64,000 bases of DNA from Paraburkholderia sp. UYCP14C (GCF_004197395.1 NZ_SELS01000018.1:98890-162889), one strand, 5' to 3'. Positions 20,458 to 32,063 are shown, counted from the first letter of the stretch. Numbers and translations: made by a program. Notes: a model not told the origin generated them from the sequence alone.

Positions 20458-21087
20458 ATGAGTTACCACGACGAACAAGAATCGATTGAAAGTCTGAAGG
20501 CATGGTGGCAGCAGTGGGGCAATGCGACCACGTGGATTGTGCTGGTGGTGTTGTTGGCAGGCGCGAGCTGGAATGGCTGGAATTTCTGGCAGCGTCGCCA
20601 GGCTGCGGAAGCCGCGGTGCTTTATGACCAGGTTCAGCAGGCCGCGGCAAGCGGCGACAAGGCGCAGATCGCGCGGGTCGCCGCCGACATGGAAGACAAG
20701 TTCGGCCGCACCGCCTACGCGCAGATGACCTCGCTCGGCGCAGCCAAGGCGCTTTACGCCGCTGGCGACGAAGCCGGCGCCAAAGCGCAGTTGCAGTGGA
20801 CGATCGATCACGCGAAGGACGACGAGTTCAAGCAGATCGCGAAGCTGCGCATGGCATCGCTGCTGCTCGACGACAAGGCCTACGACCAGGGCCTCGCGCT
20901 GCTGGCCGAGCCGCAATCCGATGCCTTCAAGGGCGTCGTGGCGGACCGCCGCGGCGACCTGCTCGCCGCCCAGGGCAAGCGCGACGACGCGCGCGCCGCC
21001 TATAAGCTCGCGCTCGACTCGCTGTCGAAGAGCGACAGTTCGGCACGCCAACTGATCCAGTTCAAGCTGGATGCGCTTGGCGGCTGA
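20458..21087 (+). CDS. YfgM-family inner-membrane TPR protein
   Basis: Bitopic inner-membrane protein of 209 residues. A short cytoplasmic start (MSYHDEQESIESLKAWW) precedes a membrane helix at about 20-38, and the rest is TPR-like helical repeats in the periplasm (FGRTAYAQMTSLGAAKALY and later). E. coli YfgM binds the SecYEG translocon and the chaperone PpiD and influences RcsB-dependent stress signalling. GAGGAAA lies about 10 bases before the ATG. The position between hisS and bamB is conserved. Confidence 0.9.
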   Translation: MSYHDEQESIESLKAWWQQWGNATTWIVLVVLLAGASWNGWNFWQRRQAAEAAVLYDQVQQAAASGDKAQIARVAADMEDKFGRTAYAQMTSLGAAKALYAAGDEAGAKAQLQWTIDHAKDDEFKQIAKLRMASLLLDDKAYDQGLALLAEPQSDAFKGVVADRRGDLLAAQGKRDDARAAYKLALDSLSKSDSSARQLIQFKLDALGG

Positions 21088-21165
21088 ACGTCCCGCGCGG
21101 CGCGCCGCGAGCCACGACCGCAAGACGGTCTCCTTTAATCCATTTCCTGAATGCTTCGTCCACCG

Positions 21166-22311
21166 ATGAATCTGCTGAAACGTTACGCCGTGCCCGTTAT
21201 CTGTGCGATGACCGTTCTCACGCTGGCGGCTTGCTCATCCACGAAAGACGAGCGCCGTGTGCCGACGCCGCTCACCGAGTTCAAACCCGTGCTCGACGTG
21301 CAGCAGTCCTGGTCGGCGAGCGTCGGCAAGGCGGGCCGCTACCTGTTCTCGCCGGTTGCGGTCGGCAATGCCGTGTACGCTGCCGGCACCAACGGCACGG
21401 TCGCCAAGATCGACGCGCAAACCGGCAAGGACGTGTGGCGCGTCAAGCTGCATGACGATCTGTCGGCGGGTGTCGGCAGCGATGGCACGCTGACCGCGGT
21501 CGGCGGCCTGAAGGGCGACGTGTACGTGCTCGGCGCCGACGGCAAGCAGGTGTGGACCGCGAAGGCGCCGGGCGAGCTTATTACGCCACCGCTCGTCGGC
21601 AACGGCCTCGTGGTCGTGCGCACGATCGACGGCCAGATCGTCGCCTTCAACGCGCAAACCGGCGAGCAGAAGTGGAACTTCCGCAACCGCGCGGTGCCGC
21701 TGAATCTGCGCGTGTCGTCGGGCATGACGTTCGCGGGCGACGCGGCCGTGCTGGCCGGCTTCCCGGGCGGCTCGTTCGCGGCGATCAATCTGCAGACGGG
21801 CGACGCCTACTGGCAGACCCCGGTGTCGTATCCGAAGGGCGTGACCGAAGTCGAGCGTATCAACGACGTGACCGGGCCGCCCACGCTGGTTGGTTCGGAG
21901 ACTTGCGCGGTGACGTTCCAGGGCCAGATTGGCTGTTTCGACGCGAACTCTGGCCGCGCGCTGTGGGGCAAGGCGTTCTCGAGCACGAGCGGCCTCGCGC
22001 AGGATGAGCGCAGCGTGGTCGCCGCCGACGACTGGTCGGTCGTGTCCGCATTCGACGTGAGCAACGGCTCGGCGCTGTGGAAGAACGAGACGCTGAAGAA
22101 CCGCGACCTGAGCGTGCCGATGCTGCTCGGCCGCGCGGCCGTGTTCGGCGACTATCAGGGCTTCGTGCATTTTCTGTCGACCGTCGACGGTACGCTCGTC
22201 GCGCGGGTGAAGACCGACGGCAGCGCGATTACCGCGGCGCCGGTGCTGGCCGGCGACACGCTGGTCGTACAGACGCGCGACGGCGGCCTGTTCGGCTATC
22301 GTCCGCGCTGA
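21166..22311 (+). CDS. bamB: Outer membrane assembly lipoprotein BamB
   Basis: Eight-bladed beta-propeller lipoprotein of the BAM complex that binds BamA POTRA domains. The signal MNLLKRYAVPVICAMTVLTL ends in the lipobox LAAC with Cys23. PQQ-like propeller repeats recur as TGKDVWRVKL, TGEQKWNFRN, TGDAYWQTPV and NGSALWKNET. The ATG at 21166 gives a standard lipoprotein signal, while an ATG 15 bases earlier would only add MLRPP. The product has 381 residues. A terminator follows, and der starts after a gap of about 470 bases. Confidence 0.94.
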   Translation: MNLLKRYAVPVICAMTVLTLAACSSTKDERRVPTPLTEFKPVLDVQQSWSASVGKAGRYLFSPVAVGNAVYAAGTNGTVAKIDAQTGKDVWRVKLHDDLSAGVGSDGTLTAVGGLKGDVYVLGADGKQVWTAKAPGELITPPLVGNGLVVVRTIDGQIVAFNAQTGEQKWNFRNRAVPLNLRVSSGMTFAGDAAVLAGFPGGSFAAINLQTGDAYWQTPVSYPKGVTEVERINDVTGPPTLVGSETCAVTFQGQIGCFDANSGRALWGKAFSSTSGLAQDERSVVAADDWSVVSAFDVSNGSALWKNETLKNRDLSVPMLLGRAAVFGDYQGFVHFLSTVDGTLVARVKTDGSAITAAPVLAGDTLVVQTRDGGLFGYRPR

Positions 22312-22330
22312 TCGCTACAGATGGTGTCAG

Positions 22331-22365
22331 GCGCGCAGGCCGGCTTTGCCGGCCGCGCGCTTTTT
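22331..22365 (+). terminator. Terminator after bamB
   Basis: GCGCGC plus GGCCGGC pair with GCCGGCC plus GCGCGC around a TTT loop, with one bulged A, then TTTTT. Very stable. Confidence 0.85.
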
Positions 22366-22782
22366 AATTGAAGTCTGGGTTGGCCTAGGCGTGGGACGCC
22401 GGCGTCGGATTGCCACGCTGCGCCGCCGCGAGATCGGCCAGGCTCACTAGAAGAAATCGCCGGACGGGCTGGTCCGGCAAGTCGGTTCGAGGCAGTGCCC
22501 GCCGGTATGCAAGGCGGCGCGTGCGCTTCGTCGGCGGCTTTGCAAACTCAGGACGCGCTCGAGCACGAGCGGGTCAGCCGTCGAGCAGCCCGATCTGAAG
22601 CAGGCGACCCCGGAAGCGTCTGTGCAGCCCACTCCCGTCCGCCTGGATGCGCATATCGATCGCGCATCCGGAGCAGGCCGAATTCGTGATAATTTCGTCA
22701 AAACGCCGCCGCGTCGCGGCTGCCTGGCGTCGCTACGCGCGCGATCGGTTGCGATCCCGCGTTTCACCGTGAACAACATCAG
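22366..22782. other. Non-coding stretch upstream of der
   Basis: About 415 bases with no frame showing family similarity or a ribosome site. GATAAT at 22688-22693 could be a -10 for der, leaving a leader of about 85 bases. No other element is seen. Confidence 0.5.
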
Positions 22783-24120
22783 ATGAAACCCGTTATTGCC
22801 CTCGTTGGGCGCCCCAATGTGGGGAAATCCACGCTTTTCAACCGTCTCACGCGCTCGCGTGACGCGCTGGTTGCCGACCTGCCCGGTCTCACGCGGGATC
22901 GCCATTACGGCGAAGGTCGCACCGGCGAGCGGCCGTATCTGGTCGTCGATACCGGCGGCTTTGAGCCGGTCGCGAAGGACGGCATCCTGCACGAGATGGC
23001 GCGCCAGACCCGCCAGGCGGTCGAGGAGTCGGACGTCGTCGTATTCATCGTCGATGGCCGCAATGGTCTCGCGCCGCAGGACAAGTCGATCGCCGACTAT
23101 CTGCGCAAAGTCGGCCGGCCGATCTTCCTCGTCGTCAACAAGGCCGAGGGCATGAAGTACAGCAACGTCGCGGCCGACTTCTACGAACTCGGCCTCGGCG
23201 ACCCGCGCGCGATCTCGGCCGCGCACGGCGACGGCGTCACCGACATGATCAACGAGGCGCTCGAAGTCGCGTATGCCGGGCAGCCGGAAGAGAGCGAGGA
23301 AGACAAGGAAGCGCGCGGCGTGAAGATCGCGATCGTCGGCCGGCCGAACGTCGGCAAGTCGACGCTGATCAATGCGCTGGTCGGCGAAGAGCGCGTGATC
23401 GCGTTCGACATGCCGGGCACCACGCGCGACTCGATCTACGTCGATTTCGAGCGCAACGGCAAACCGTACACGCTGATCGACACGGCCGGCCTGCGCCGCC
23501 GCGGCAAGGTGTTCGAGGCGATCGAAAAGTTTTCGGTGGTGAAGACGCTGCAGTCGATCTCGGATGCGAACGTCGTGATCCTGCTGCTCGACGCGCGTCA
23601 GGACATTTCGGATCAGGATGCGCACATCGCCGGCTTCGTCGTCGAGCAGGGCCGTGCGCTGGTGGTTGGCGTGAACAAATGGGACGGTCTCGATCCCCAT
23701 GTGCGCGAGCGCACCAAAGCCGACCTCGAACGCAAACTAAAATTTCTGGACTTCGCCAAATTCCATTTCATTTCCGCCGCGGAAAAAACCGGAATTGGGC
23801 CGCTGATGCGTTCGGTCGACGACGCGTACACGGCCGCGATGTCGAAGCTGCCGACGCCGAAACTGACGCGCGCGCTGATCGAGGCGGTCGAGTTCCAGCA
23901 GCCGCGCCGCCGCGGTCCGGTACGTCCGAAGCTGCGTTACGCACACCAGGGCGGGCAGAATCCGCCGATTATCGTGATTCACGGCAACGCGCTCGACGCG
24001 ATCACCGACACGTATAAGCGGTACCTCGAAAATCGCTTCCGGGAAACTTTCAAGCTGACGGGGACTCCATTGCGAATAGAGTTCAGATCGTCGACGAACC
24101 CTTACGCGGACAAAGGCTGA
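22783..24120 (+). CDS. der: Ribosome biogenesis GTPase Der
   Basis: Essential GTPase with two tandem G domains needed for 50S subunit maturation. The first G1 motif is GRPNVGKST at residues 9-17, and the second is the same motif at about 186-194. The G3 motifs are DTGGF and DTAGL, with NKAEG and NKWDG as G4. A KH-like RNA-binding domain ends the 445-residue protein ([15 protein letters not shown]). The C-terminal order der-hfq-hflX is typical of this lineage. Confidence 0.97.
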   Translation: MKPVIALVGRPNVGKSTLFNRLTRSRDALVADLPGLTRDRHYGEGRTGERPYLVVDTGGFEPVAKDGILHEMARQTRQAVEESDVVVFIVDGRNGLAPQDKSIADYLRKVGRPIFLVVNKAEGMKYSNVAADFYELGLGDPRAISAAHGDGVTDMINEALEVAYAGQPEESEEDKEARGVKIAIVGRPNVGKSTLINALVGEERVIAFDMPGTTRDSIYVDFERNGKPYTLIDTAGLRRRGKVFEAIEKFSVVKTLQSISDANVVILLLDARQDISDQDAHIAGFVVEQGRALVVGVNKWDGLDPHVRERTKADLERKLKFLDFAKFHFISAAEKTGIGPLMRSVDDAYTAAMSKLPTPKLTRALIEAVEFQQPRRRGPVRPKLRYAHQGGQNPPIIVIHGNALDAITDTYKRYLENRFRETFKLTGTPLRIEFRSSTNPYADKG

Positions 24121-24295
24121 AGCTGGCTGACGCTGGTCTTAAACCTGGGCTGAAACCCGCGTGTACGCTGGGTTTGGCCGGGGGTCCCGGGCCCGCGCGT
24201 CGAAATGAAAATCAGCTATAGTGTAGCGGTTGGCGGCGGATCTCTTTTTCTTCGCCGTCAATTTAGTCAACCTGCAAAAAAATACGGAGTTTGCT

Positions 24296-24532
24296 ATGAG
24301 CAACAAAGGGCAATTGTTACAAGACCCGTTTTTGAACGCACTGCGTAAAGAGCATGTGCCGGTGTCGATCTACCTGGTCAACGGCATCAAGCTTCAAGGG
24401 AACATCGAATCGTTCGACCAGTACGTCGTGTTGCTCCGGAATACGGTCACCCAGATGGTCTACAAGCACGCCATTTCGACGGTTGTGCCTGCCCGTCCGG
24501 TGAATTTCCACCCGGATTCCGAACAGTCCTAA
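24296..24532 (+). CDS. hfq: RNA chaperone Hfq
   Basis: Hexameric Sm-like RNA chaperone that pairs small RNAs with mRNAs. The 78-residue product has Sm1 ([11 protein letters not shown]-type, here [19 protein letters not shown]) and Sm2 ([10 protein letters not shown]) motifs, with the basic and acidic ends of the beta-proteobacterial type. The ATG at 24296 follows CGGAG by five bases; the frame is open for 22 codons upstream, but those residues are not Hfq. TATAGT at 24217-24222 is a possible -10. It precedes hflX, as in E. coli. Confidence 0.98.
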   Translation: MSNKGQLLQDPFLNALRKEHVPVSIYLVNGIKLQGNIESFDQYVVLLRNTVTQMVYKHAISTVVPARPVNFHPDSEQS

Positions 24533-24604
24533 CCCTCGCCGCGGCCGGCACAGCGTCGCCCGTTGGCGATCATTCCCGGCCGCGTCATTTTGATACCCTC
24601 CAAT

Positions 24605-25777
24605 TTGATCAATGCAGCGCTTGTTGGCATCGACTTCGGCAAGATCGATTTCGAAGCCAGTCTCGAAGAACTCAGCCTGCTCGCGCAAAGCGCGGGTGCG
24701 AATCCCGTAGTCACCCTCACCGGACGCCGTTCCAGTCCCGACGCGAAGATGTTCGTCGGCAGCGGCAAGGCCGAAGAATTGCGCCTTGCTTGCGAAGCGA
24801 ACGACATCGAACTCGTGATCTTCAACCATGCTCTGGCGCCTGCGCAGCAGCGCAATCTGGAGCGGGCGCTTAATCGGCGCGTGGTCGATCGCACCAGTCT
24901 GATCCTCGACATTTTCGCGCAGCGCGCACGCAGCCACGAAGGCAAGCTGCAAGTCGAGCTCGCGCAGTTGCAATACCTGTCGACCCGGCTGATTCGCGCG
25001 TGGACCCACCTCGAACGTCAGAAGGGCGGTATCGGTCTGCGCGGTCCAGGTGAAACGCAGCTCGAAACCGACCGCCGGCTGATCGGCGAGCGCATCAAGG
25101 CGCTCAAGATCCGGCTCGACAAGCTGCGTCGCCAGCATGGCACGCAGCGCCGCGCGCGTAGTCGCAACCAGACGATGTCGGTGTCGCTCGTCGGCTACAC
25201 GAACGCGGGTAAATCGACCCTTTTCAACGCGCTGACCAAGGCGCAGGCCTATGCGGCCGACCAGCTGTTCGCCACGCTCGATACCACCTCGCGGCGCGTG
25301 TATCTGGGCGACGAAGCGGGGCAGGTGGTGGTGTCCGATACCGTCGGTTTTATTCGCGAACTGCCGCACCAGCTCGTCGCCGCGTTTCGCGCGACGCTCG
25401 AGGAAACTATTCACGCGGACCTGCTGCTGCATGTCGTCGATGCATCGAGCGCGGTGCGGCTCGACCAGATCGATCAGGTCAACGAGGTGTTGCATGCGAT
25501 CGGCGCGGACACGATCCGTCAGGTGCTGGTGTTCAACAAGATCGATGCGGTGCCAGAGCTGGCGGCCCGTGGCGACGCGGTCGAGCGGGACGAGTATGGT
25601 AATATTTCGCGCGTCTTTTTGAGCGCGCGCACCGGGCAGGGGCTGGATGCGTTGCGCGCTGCCATCGCTGAAATCGCTACAGCCGAACCGCTTGCCGACA
25701 TGCCGCTCGATGCGTCGCAAGATGACCGTACGGCGCAACTGCGCGACGACCACAAGGTTCCAGAACTCGGGCACTGA
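24605..25777 (+). CDS. hflX: Ribosome-associated GTPase HflX
   Basis: GTPase that splits stalled or hibernating 70S ribosomes, especially after heat shock. The N-terminal HflX domain (LFVGSGKAEE-type, here MFVGSGKAEELRLACEAND) is followed by the long linker GGIGLRGPGETQLETDRR. The G domain then has G1 GYTNAGKST, G3 DTVGF and G4 NKID. There is no ATG at the start. TTG at 24605 fits the family boundary (INAALVGIDFGKID) and gives 390 residues. An earlier TTG at 24563 is also open. Neither has a clear ribosome site, so translational coupling to hfq is possible. Start uncertain, identity sure. Confidence 0.93.
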   Translation: MINAALVGIDFGKIDFEASLEELSLLAQSAGANPVVTLTGRRSSPDAKMFVGSGKAEELRLACEANDIELVIFNHALAPAQQRNLERALNRRVVDRTSLILDIFAQRARSHEGKLQVELAQLQYLSTRLIRAWTHLERQKGGIGLRGPGETQLETDRRLIGERIKALKIRLDKLRRQHGTQRRARSRNQTMSVSLVGYTNAGKSTLFNALTKAQAYAADQLFATLDTTSRRVYLGDEAGQVVVSDTVGFIRELPHQLVAAFRATLEETIHADLLLHVVDASSAVRLDQIDQVNEVLHAIGADTIRQVLVFNKIDAVPELAARGDAVERDEYGNISRVFLSARTGQGLDALRAAIAEIATAEPLADMPLDASQDDRTAQLRDDHKVPELGH

Positions 25778-25826
25778 CCCGTTCCAATTGCACTGACCCG
25801 CTGTCTACTCTGGTGAACGAACACAG

Positions 25827-27233
25827 GTGAACGATTACAACGAGCGGAGTATCTGGCTGCGCATGCGCGCCTTGCTTTCACTGAACGATCCGCGTTGGGG
25901 CCGGGGCGACGGCAACGGCGACCGGCAACGGCCGAACGATCCGAAGCGACCGGCGCGCGATGGTGAAGGCCCACCCGATCTCGACGAAATGTGGCGCGAT
26001 TTCAATCGCCGTCTGTCGCGGGTGTTCGGGCGCAAGGGTGGCGGCGGTGTCGGCGGCGGCCGTCCGGACAATGGCCGCGGCGCGCGCATCGGCGTCGGCA
26101 TCGTGATCGGCGTGCTGATCGCGATCTATCTCGGCAGTGGCGTGTTCGTCGTGCAGGATGGCCAGGCGGCCGTCGTGCTGCAGTTCGGCAAGTATCGCTA
26201 TACCGCGGCGCAGGGCGTGCATTGGCGTCTGCCGTATCCGTTCGAGTCCCACGAGTTCGTCAACGTCGGACAGATCCGCCAGGTCGAGATCGGCCGCAGC
26301 AATGTGGTGCGTCTCGCGAACGTGAAGGAAGCAGCGATGCTCACGCACGACGGCGACATCGTCGACGTGCGCTTCGCCGTGCAGTACCAGGTGCGCAAGC
26401 CCAACGACTTTCTGTTCCGCAGCGTCGATCCCGATCAGAGCGTGATGCATGCCGCGCAGGCGGCGGTGCGTGGTATCGTCGGCGCGCACAGCACCAGCGA
26501 TATTCTCGATCAGGATCACGAAACATTGCGTCAGCAGCTGATTGCGGCGATCCAGCAATCGCTCGACCAGTATCAGTCCGGTCTGGGGGTCACGGGCGTG
26601 ACGATCCAGAGTGTGCAGGTGCCCGAGCAGGTGCAACCCGCGTTCGACGACGCCGCCAAGGTGCACGACGAAAACGAACGCGCGAAGCGCGAAGCGCAGG
26701 CTTACGCGGCCGAGCTGCTGCCGCGTGCGCAAGCCGACGTCGATCGTCAGGTGCAGGACGCTAAAACCTACAGCCAGACCACGGTCGCGCAGGCGCAAGC
26801 CGAGGCCGAGCGCTTCAATCAGGTCTACGCGCAGTACGCGAAGGCGCCGGCCGTCGTGCGCTTCCGCCTGTACATGGAAACCATGCAGCAGATTTACGCG
26901 AACGCAACCAAGGTCTTCGTCGACGCGAAGAACGGCAACAACGTGCTGTATCTGCCGCTCGACAGGCTCGTCGAGCAGAACCGCGAGCGTCAGGCCGCGG
27001 CGGCGGGCGCCGCCGCTTCGGGTCCCGCTGTCGCGGCGGCCCCGCAAGCGGCGAGTGCGGCTGCGCCGGCGGCCGCGTCCGCCGCTGAAACCGGGGCCGC
27101 GGCAGGCTCCGCCGCCGATGGCGCATCCACTCCCGCGGCTTCCGCGCCTGCGCCGGCGAGCCGGCCGAGCGCCGCGTCGCTGCGCTCGCGCGAAGCGTTC
27201 CGCAATCGCCTGCGCGAAGACGACGTTCAATAA
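25827..27233 (+). CDS. hflK: FtsH protease modulator HflK
   Basis: Inner-membrane SPFH (stomatin/prohibitin) protein that, with HflC, forms a cage around FtsH and limits its access to membrane substrates. A charged, Gly-rich cytoplasmic tail (about 1-85) precedes the membrane helix (GIVIGVLIAIYLGSGVFVV). The periplasmic SPFH domain (QDGQAAVVLQFGKYRYT onward) and a helical section rich in Ala and Gln follow. The last 90 residues are Ala/Pro/Ser-rich. The product has 468 residues. It begins at a GTG after CACAG, and hflC follows 15 bases after its stop. Confidence 0.95.
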   Translation: MNDYNERSIWLRMRALLSLNDPRWGRGDGNGDRQRPNDPKRPARDGEGPPDLDEMWRDFNRRLSRVFGRKGGGGVGGGRPDNGRGARIGVGIVIGVLIAIYLGSGVFVVQDGQAAVVLQFGKYRYTAAQGVHWRLPYPFESHEFVNVGQIRQVEIGRSNVVRLANVKEAAMLTHDGDIVDVRFAVQYQVRKPNDFLFRSVDPDQSVMHAAQAAVRGIVGAHSTSDILDQDHETLRQQLIAAIQQSLDQYQSGLGVTGVTIQSVQVPEQVQPAFDDAAKVHDENERAKREAQAYAAELLPRAQADVDRQVQDAKTYSQTTVAQAQAEAERFNQVYAQYAKAPAVVRFRLYMETMQQIYANATKVFVDAKNGNNVLYLPLDRLVEQNRERQAAAAGAAASGPAVAAAPQAASAAAPAAASAAETGAAAGSAADGASTPAASAPAPASRPSAASLRSREAFRNRLREDDVQ

Positions 27234-27248
27234 GGAGCGCATAAGAAT

Positions 27249-28154
27249 ATGAACCGAATCATTGCGCTCGTCGTCGCCGTAGTCATCGTGCTGTTCGCGG
27301 CATCGTCGATGGTGTTCGTCGTCGATCAACGTCATATGGCGGTGTTGTCCGCGCGCGGCGACGCGACGCCCACGCTGCTCGGCCCGGGGCTGCACGTGAA
27401 GCTGCCGCCGCCGCTGCAAACCGTCACGCTGGTCGACAACCGCATCCAGTCGCTCGACGCACCCGACGAAGATCATTACGTCACGTCCGACAAGACCGAT
27501 CTGCTGGTCAACCCGGTCATCAAGTTCCGCGTGACCGATCCACTCAAGCTGATCGCCGAAACGAAGGGCGATCCGCAAAGCCTGCCGGACCGGCTCGCGC
27601 TGCTGTCGCGCGGCGCGCTCGGCGACGCGTTCGGCAAGTTCACGCTGTCCGACGCGCTCGCCAAACAGCAGGCCGTCGCCGAAGAGGCGCGTGGCGCGAT
27701 GGACAAGGGCGCGGCATCGCTCGGCGTGTCGGTCGTGGATGTGCAGCTCACGCGCGTCGATTTCCCGGCCGCGGTCGCCGACTCGGTATTCAAGCGCATG
27801 ATCGCCGCGCGCCAGCAGGCCGCGGCGGACGAGCGCGCGAAGGGCGCCGCCGAAGCGAACCAGATCCGCGCGGACGCGCTCGCGAAGCAGCAGGCGGTGC
27901 TCGCCGACGGCCTCGCGCAGGCGCAGGGCATTCGCGGCGAAGGCGATGCGAAGGCCGCGGAAATCGCCGCCGAAGCGTTCGGCAAGGACCCGCAGTTCTA
28001 TCAGTTTTATCAAAGCATGCAGGCGTACAGGAAGACCTTCAAACCGGGCGATCTGATCGTGGTCGACTCCAGTAGCGAGTTCTTCCGCTTCATGCGTAGC
28101 CCGACCGGCGGCGTCGCCCCGGACGCTCCCGCGCCTGCCGCGCGCAAACGCTGA
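27249..28154 (+). CDS. hflC: FtsH protease modulator HflC
   Basis: Partner of HflK in the FtsH-regulating membrane complex. An N-terminal membrane anchor (ALVVAVVIVLFAASSMVFVV) leads into the SPFH domain (DQRHMAVLSARGD, GLHVKLPPPLQTV, KTDLLVNPVIKFRV) and a long helical tail with KGAAEANQIRADALAKQQ. The product has 301 residues. RBS AAGGAG lies nine bases upstream of the ATG. The C-terminus carries the short QFYQFYQSMQAYRKTF motif also found in E. coli HflC. It is certainly cotranscribed with hflK. Confidence 0.96.
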   Translation: MNRIIALVVAVVIVLFAASSMVFVVDQRHMAVLSARGDATPTLLGPGLHVKLPPPLQTVTLVDNRIQSLDAPDEDHYVTSDKTDLLVNPVIKFRVTDPLKLIAETKGDPQSLPDRLALLSRGALGDAFGKFTLSDALAKQQAVAEEARGAMDKGAASLGVSVVDVQLTRVDFPAAVADSVFKRMIAARQQAAADERAKGAAEANQIRADALAKQQAVLADGLAQAQGIRGEGDAKAAEIAAEAFGKDPQFYQFYQSMQAYRKTFKPGDLIVVDSSSEFFRFMRSPTGGVAPDAPAPAARKR

Positions 28155-28197
28155 TTATCGAAGGCCGCGGCATTCGCATCGCGGCCGCTTCACTCGC

Positions 28198-28389
28198 ATG
28201 GACATAGCTGGTTCGTTATTGCTCGCGATCGCGCTGATGCTGATCATCGAGGGGATGTTTCCGTTCGTTTTTCCGAGCGCCTGGCGCGACACCTTCCGTA
28301 AAATAGCGGAACGGCCGCCGCATCAGATTCGTGTCGGCGGGCTCATCGTGATGTTGCTCGGGCTGATTCTGCTGTTCATCGTGACCTGA
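28198..28389 (+). CDS. DUF2065 small membrane protein
   Basis: Protein of 63 residues with two membrane helices (about 5-24 and 45-62) joined by SAWRDTFRKIAERPPHQIR. The DUF2065 (YjeT-like) family sits after hflC in E. coli as well, which supports the call. Function unknown; an auxiliary role for the HflKC-FtsH complex is only a guess from context. It lies 43 bases after hflC. Confidence 0.85.
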   Translation: MDIAGSLLLAIALMLIIEGMFPFVFPSAWRDTFRKIAERPPHQIRVGGLIVMLLGLILLFIVT

Positions 28390-28606
28390 AGCGGGCTGGC
28401 GTGTCTGACCAACGCCGCTGGTTGTGGCGTGTTCCGCCCGCTCGGGCAAAACGCCGAAGGTCCGGTCAGGCTGCGGCGCGTCGCGCGCAAGCCGCTAAAC
28501 ACTGCCCGAGCGTCTGTGTCAGCCGCCAGAATCAAGCCTCTGCACGCCATTCACACTCATCATCGGCGCTTCAAGCCGCCGTGTTCAACGCCGTAGGACT
28601 GTATCG

Positions 28607-29758
28607 ATGTCGACCTGGTTGCTTCCTGAGAATATCGCCGACGTGCTGCCGTCGGAGGCCCGCAAGATCGAAGAATTGCGGCGTCATTTGCTGGACCGTT
28701 TCCGCTCGTACGGCTACGAGATGGTGATGCCGCCGCTGCTCGAATACCTCGAGTCGTTGCTGACGGGCGGCGGGCACGACCTGAACCTGCGTACCTTCAA
28801 GCTCGTCGATCAACTGTCGGGCCGCACGCTCGGTCTGCGCGCCGACATCACGCCGCAGGTCGCGCGCATCGACGCGCATCTGCTGAACCGCCAGGGCGTC
28901 ACGCGTCTTTGCTACGCGGGCAACGTCGCGCATACGCGCCCGCGCGGCCTGCATGCGACCCGTGAACAGATCCAGATCGGTGCGGAAATCTACGGCCACG
29001 CGGGCCTCGAAGCGGACCTCGAAATCCAGCAACTGATGCTCGACGCGCTGCGTCTCGCCGGCCTCGCGAAGGTGCGTCTTGACCTGTGTCACGCGGGCGT
29101 GCTGGCGGCGCTGATCGAAGCGGAGCCGGCCGCCGAGGAACTCGGCGAGGCGCTCTACGACGCGCTTGCCGGCAAGGACGTGCCGCGCCTCGTCGAGATG
29201 ACCGCGCAATTCTCGCCGGTGATTCGCGATGCGCTGCGCGCGCTGCCCACGCTGTACGGCGACGCATCGGTGCTGGAAGAGGCCCGCGCGCGTCTGCCGA
29301 ATTCGCCGGCGATCGCCCGCGCGCTCGACGACCTCGCGTTCCTCGCGAGCCAGGTCGACGGCGCCGAAGTGATGATCGACCTCGCCGATCTGCGCGGCTA
29401 CGCGTACCACAGCGGCGTGATGTTCTCCGCGTACGTGGACGGCGTGCCGAACGCGGTCGCGCGAGGCGGGCGCTACGACCATGTCGGCCAGGCCTACGGC
29501 CGCGCGCGCGCGGCAACCGGCTTTTCGCTGGATCTGCGCGAAGTCGCGCGGATTTCGCCGGTCGAAGCGCGCAGCAGCGCGATCCTCGCGCCGTGGCGGC
29601 ACGACGAAGGTCTGCGCGTCGCGGTAGCGGCATTGCGCGATGGCGGTGAAGTGGTGATCCAGGCACTGCCTGGCCACAAGCACGATCTCGATGAATTCGC
29701 GTTCGACCGGGTGCTGGTCGAGCGCAATGGCGCATGGGTGGTCGAACCGCGCGCCTGA
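28607..29758 (+). CDS. hisZ: ATP phosphoribosyltransferase regulatory subunit HisZ
   Basis: Histidyl-tRNA-synthetase paralogue that lacks charging activity and, with the short-form HisG, makes the first enzyme of histidine synthesis responsive to histidine. Class II-like motifs are recognisable ([23 protein letters not shown] region, here [18 protein letters not shown]). The C-terminal anticodon domain of HisS is absent, and the 383-residue length fits His[10 protein letters not shown] near residue 285 marks the histidine pocket. The short-form hisG is not in this window. The position before purA is conserved in Burkholderia. Confidence 0.93.
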   Translation: MSTWLLPENIADVLPSEARKIEELRRHLLDRFRSYGYEMVMPPLLEYLESLLTGGGHDLNLRTFKLVDQLSGRTLGLRADITPQVARIDAHLLNRQGVTRLCYAGNVAHTRPRGLHATREQIQIGAEIYGHAGLEADLEIQQLMLDALRLAGLAKVRLDLCHAGVLAALIEAEPAAEELGEALYDALAGKDVPRLVEMTAQFSPVIRDALRALPTLYGDASVLEEARARLPNSPAIARALDDLAFLASQVDGAEVMIDLADLRGYAYHSGVMFSAYVDGVPNAVARGGRYDHVGQAYGRARAATGFSLDLREVARISPVEARSSAILAPWRHDEGLRVAVAALRDGGEVVIQALPGHKHDLDEFAFDRVLVERNGAWVVEPRA

Positions 29759-29948
29759 GCCGCGCGTTCCGATCAACCCGGCCGGGGAGGTGTCCCCGGC
29801 GCTCGCCACAGGGCGGCACAAGCGCTGCCCGAACCGCGCGCGGACGAGCGGCTCTTCGCCGCCGCGCATCCGTCGCAATACTCAACATAACGTGCATACC
29901 GTTGAGCGGAAACGGAAAAATTCCGGAAGCTTCCGCGAACCTAGGTAA

Positions 29949-31325
<1,377 letters not shown>

Positions 31326-31328
31326 GCG

Positions 31329-31916
31329 ATGCAAGGTGTACCAATGATCGCGATGAAAGATCCGCGTAACGACGACAAGAACCTGTGGGTCGGCTGGGAC
31401 GAATATCACCGGCTGATCGAGGTGCTCGCACTTGCCGTGCACGAATCGGGCTGGAAGTTCGACAAGATCCTGTGCCTCGCGCGAGGCGGTCTGCGCGTCG
31501 GCGACCAGCTGTCGCGCATCTACGATCTGCCGCTGGCCATTCTCGCAACGAGCTCGTATCGCGAGGCGGCCGGCACGGAGCAGGGTGAGCTCGACATCGC
31601 GCAATACATCACGATGACGCGCGGCGAACTGCACGGCAACGTGCTGCTCGTCGACGACCTCGTCGACTCGGGCGTCACGCTCGCGCGCGTGCAGCAGCAT
31701 CTGAAGGAACGCTATCCGGCAATTACCGCGGTGCGCTCGGCGGTGCTGTGGTACAAGGGCTGCTCGAAGGTGAAGCCCGACTACCACGTGCAGTACCTGC
31801 CGACCAACCCGTGGATTCATCAGCCGTTCGAGGAGTGGGACACGGTGCGTCCGCATAACCTCGGCGCGTGGATCAAGCGCGGCATTGCCCAGGCCGGGGA
31901 GGCGTCGGGCAATTGA
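31329..31916 (+). CDS. Purine-type phosphoribosyltransferase
   Basis: Cytoplasmic type I phosphoribosyltransferase of 195 residues. The PRPP-binding loop LLVDDLVDSGVTLARVQ lies at about 107-123, and LCLARGGLRVGDQLSR carries the pyrophosphate-binding part. The protein resembles xanthine/hypoxanthine/guanine salvage enzymes, but base choice cannot be read with certainty. It starts at ATG three bases after purA, with AAGG inside the purA 3' end as ribosome site. It is therefore part of a purine transcript, which supports a salvage role. In-frame ATGs at 31344 and 31353 are alternative starts. Confidence 0.87.
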   Translation: MQGVPMIAMKDPRNDDKNLWVGWDEYHRLIEVLALAVHESGWKFDKILCLARGGLRVGDQLSRIYDLPLAILATSSYREAAGTEQGELDIAQYITMTRGELHGNVLLVDDLVDSGVTLARVQQHLKERYPAITAVRSAVLWYKGCSKVKPDYHVQYLPTNPWIHQPFEEWDTVRPHNLGAWIKRGIAQAGEASGN

Positions 31917-31982
31917 CGCGGTGCCGCGCGGGTCATGCTTTGCCGCATCGGATCTCGCGCGTCATCGCCGTGTCACAAAACG

Positions 31983-32006
31983 GAGCCCGGTCGGGCTCTT
32001 TTTTTT
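31983..32006 (+). terminator. Terminator after the phosphoribosyltransferase
   Basis: GAGCCCG-GT-CGGGCTC followed by eight Ts. Strong intrinsic terminator ending the purA transcript. Confidence 0.92.
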
Positions 32007-32063
32007 GCGTCAAACGCCGCGTCGGAACGCCCGCACGGCGGCAGACGCGTCCAAATCCAGTGC

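Noticed and set aside
22495-22689. 64-residue frame between bamB and der
   Set aside because: No ribosome site, no similarity, Arg/Ala-rich shadow-like composition.
25878-28013. Open antisense frame of about 710 codons over hflK and hflC
   Set aside because: Low-complexity Arg/Leu composition and no ribosome site; it mirrors third-position GC bias.
29925-29934. GGAAGCTTCC as a PurR operator of purA
   Set aside because: It does not resemble the PurR box (ACGCAAACGTTTGCGT-type) beyond being a palindrome.
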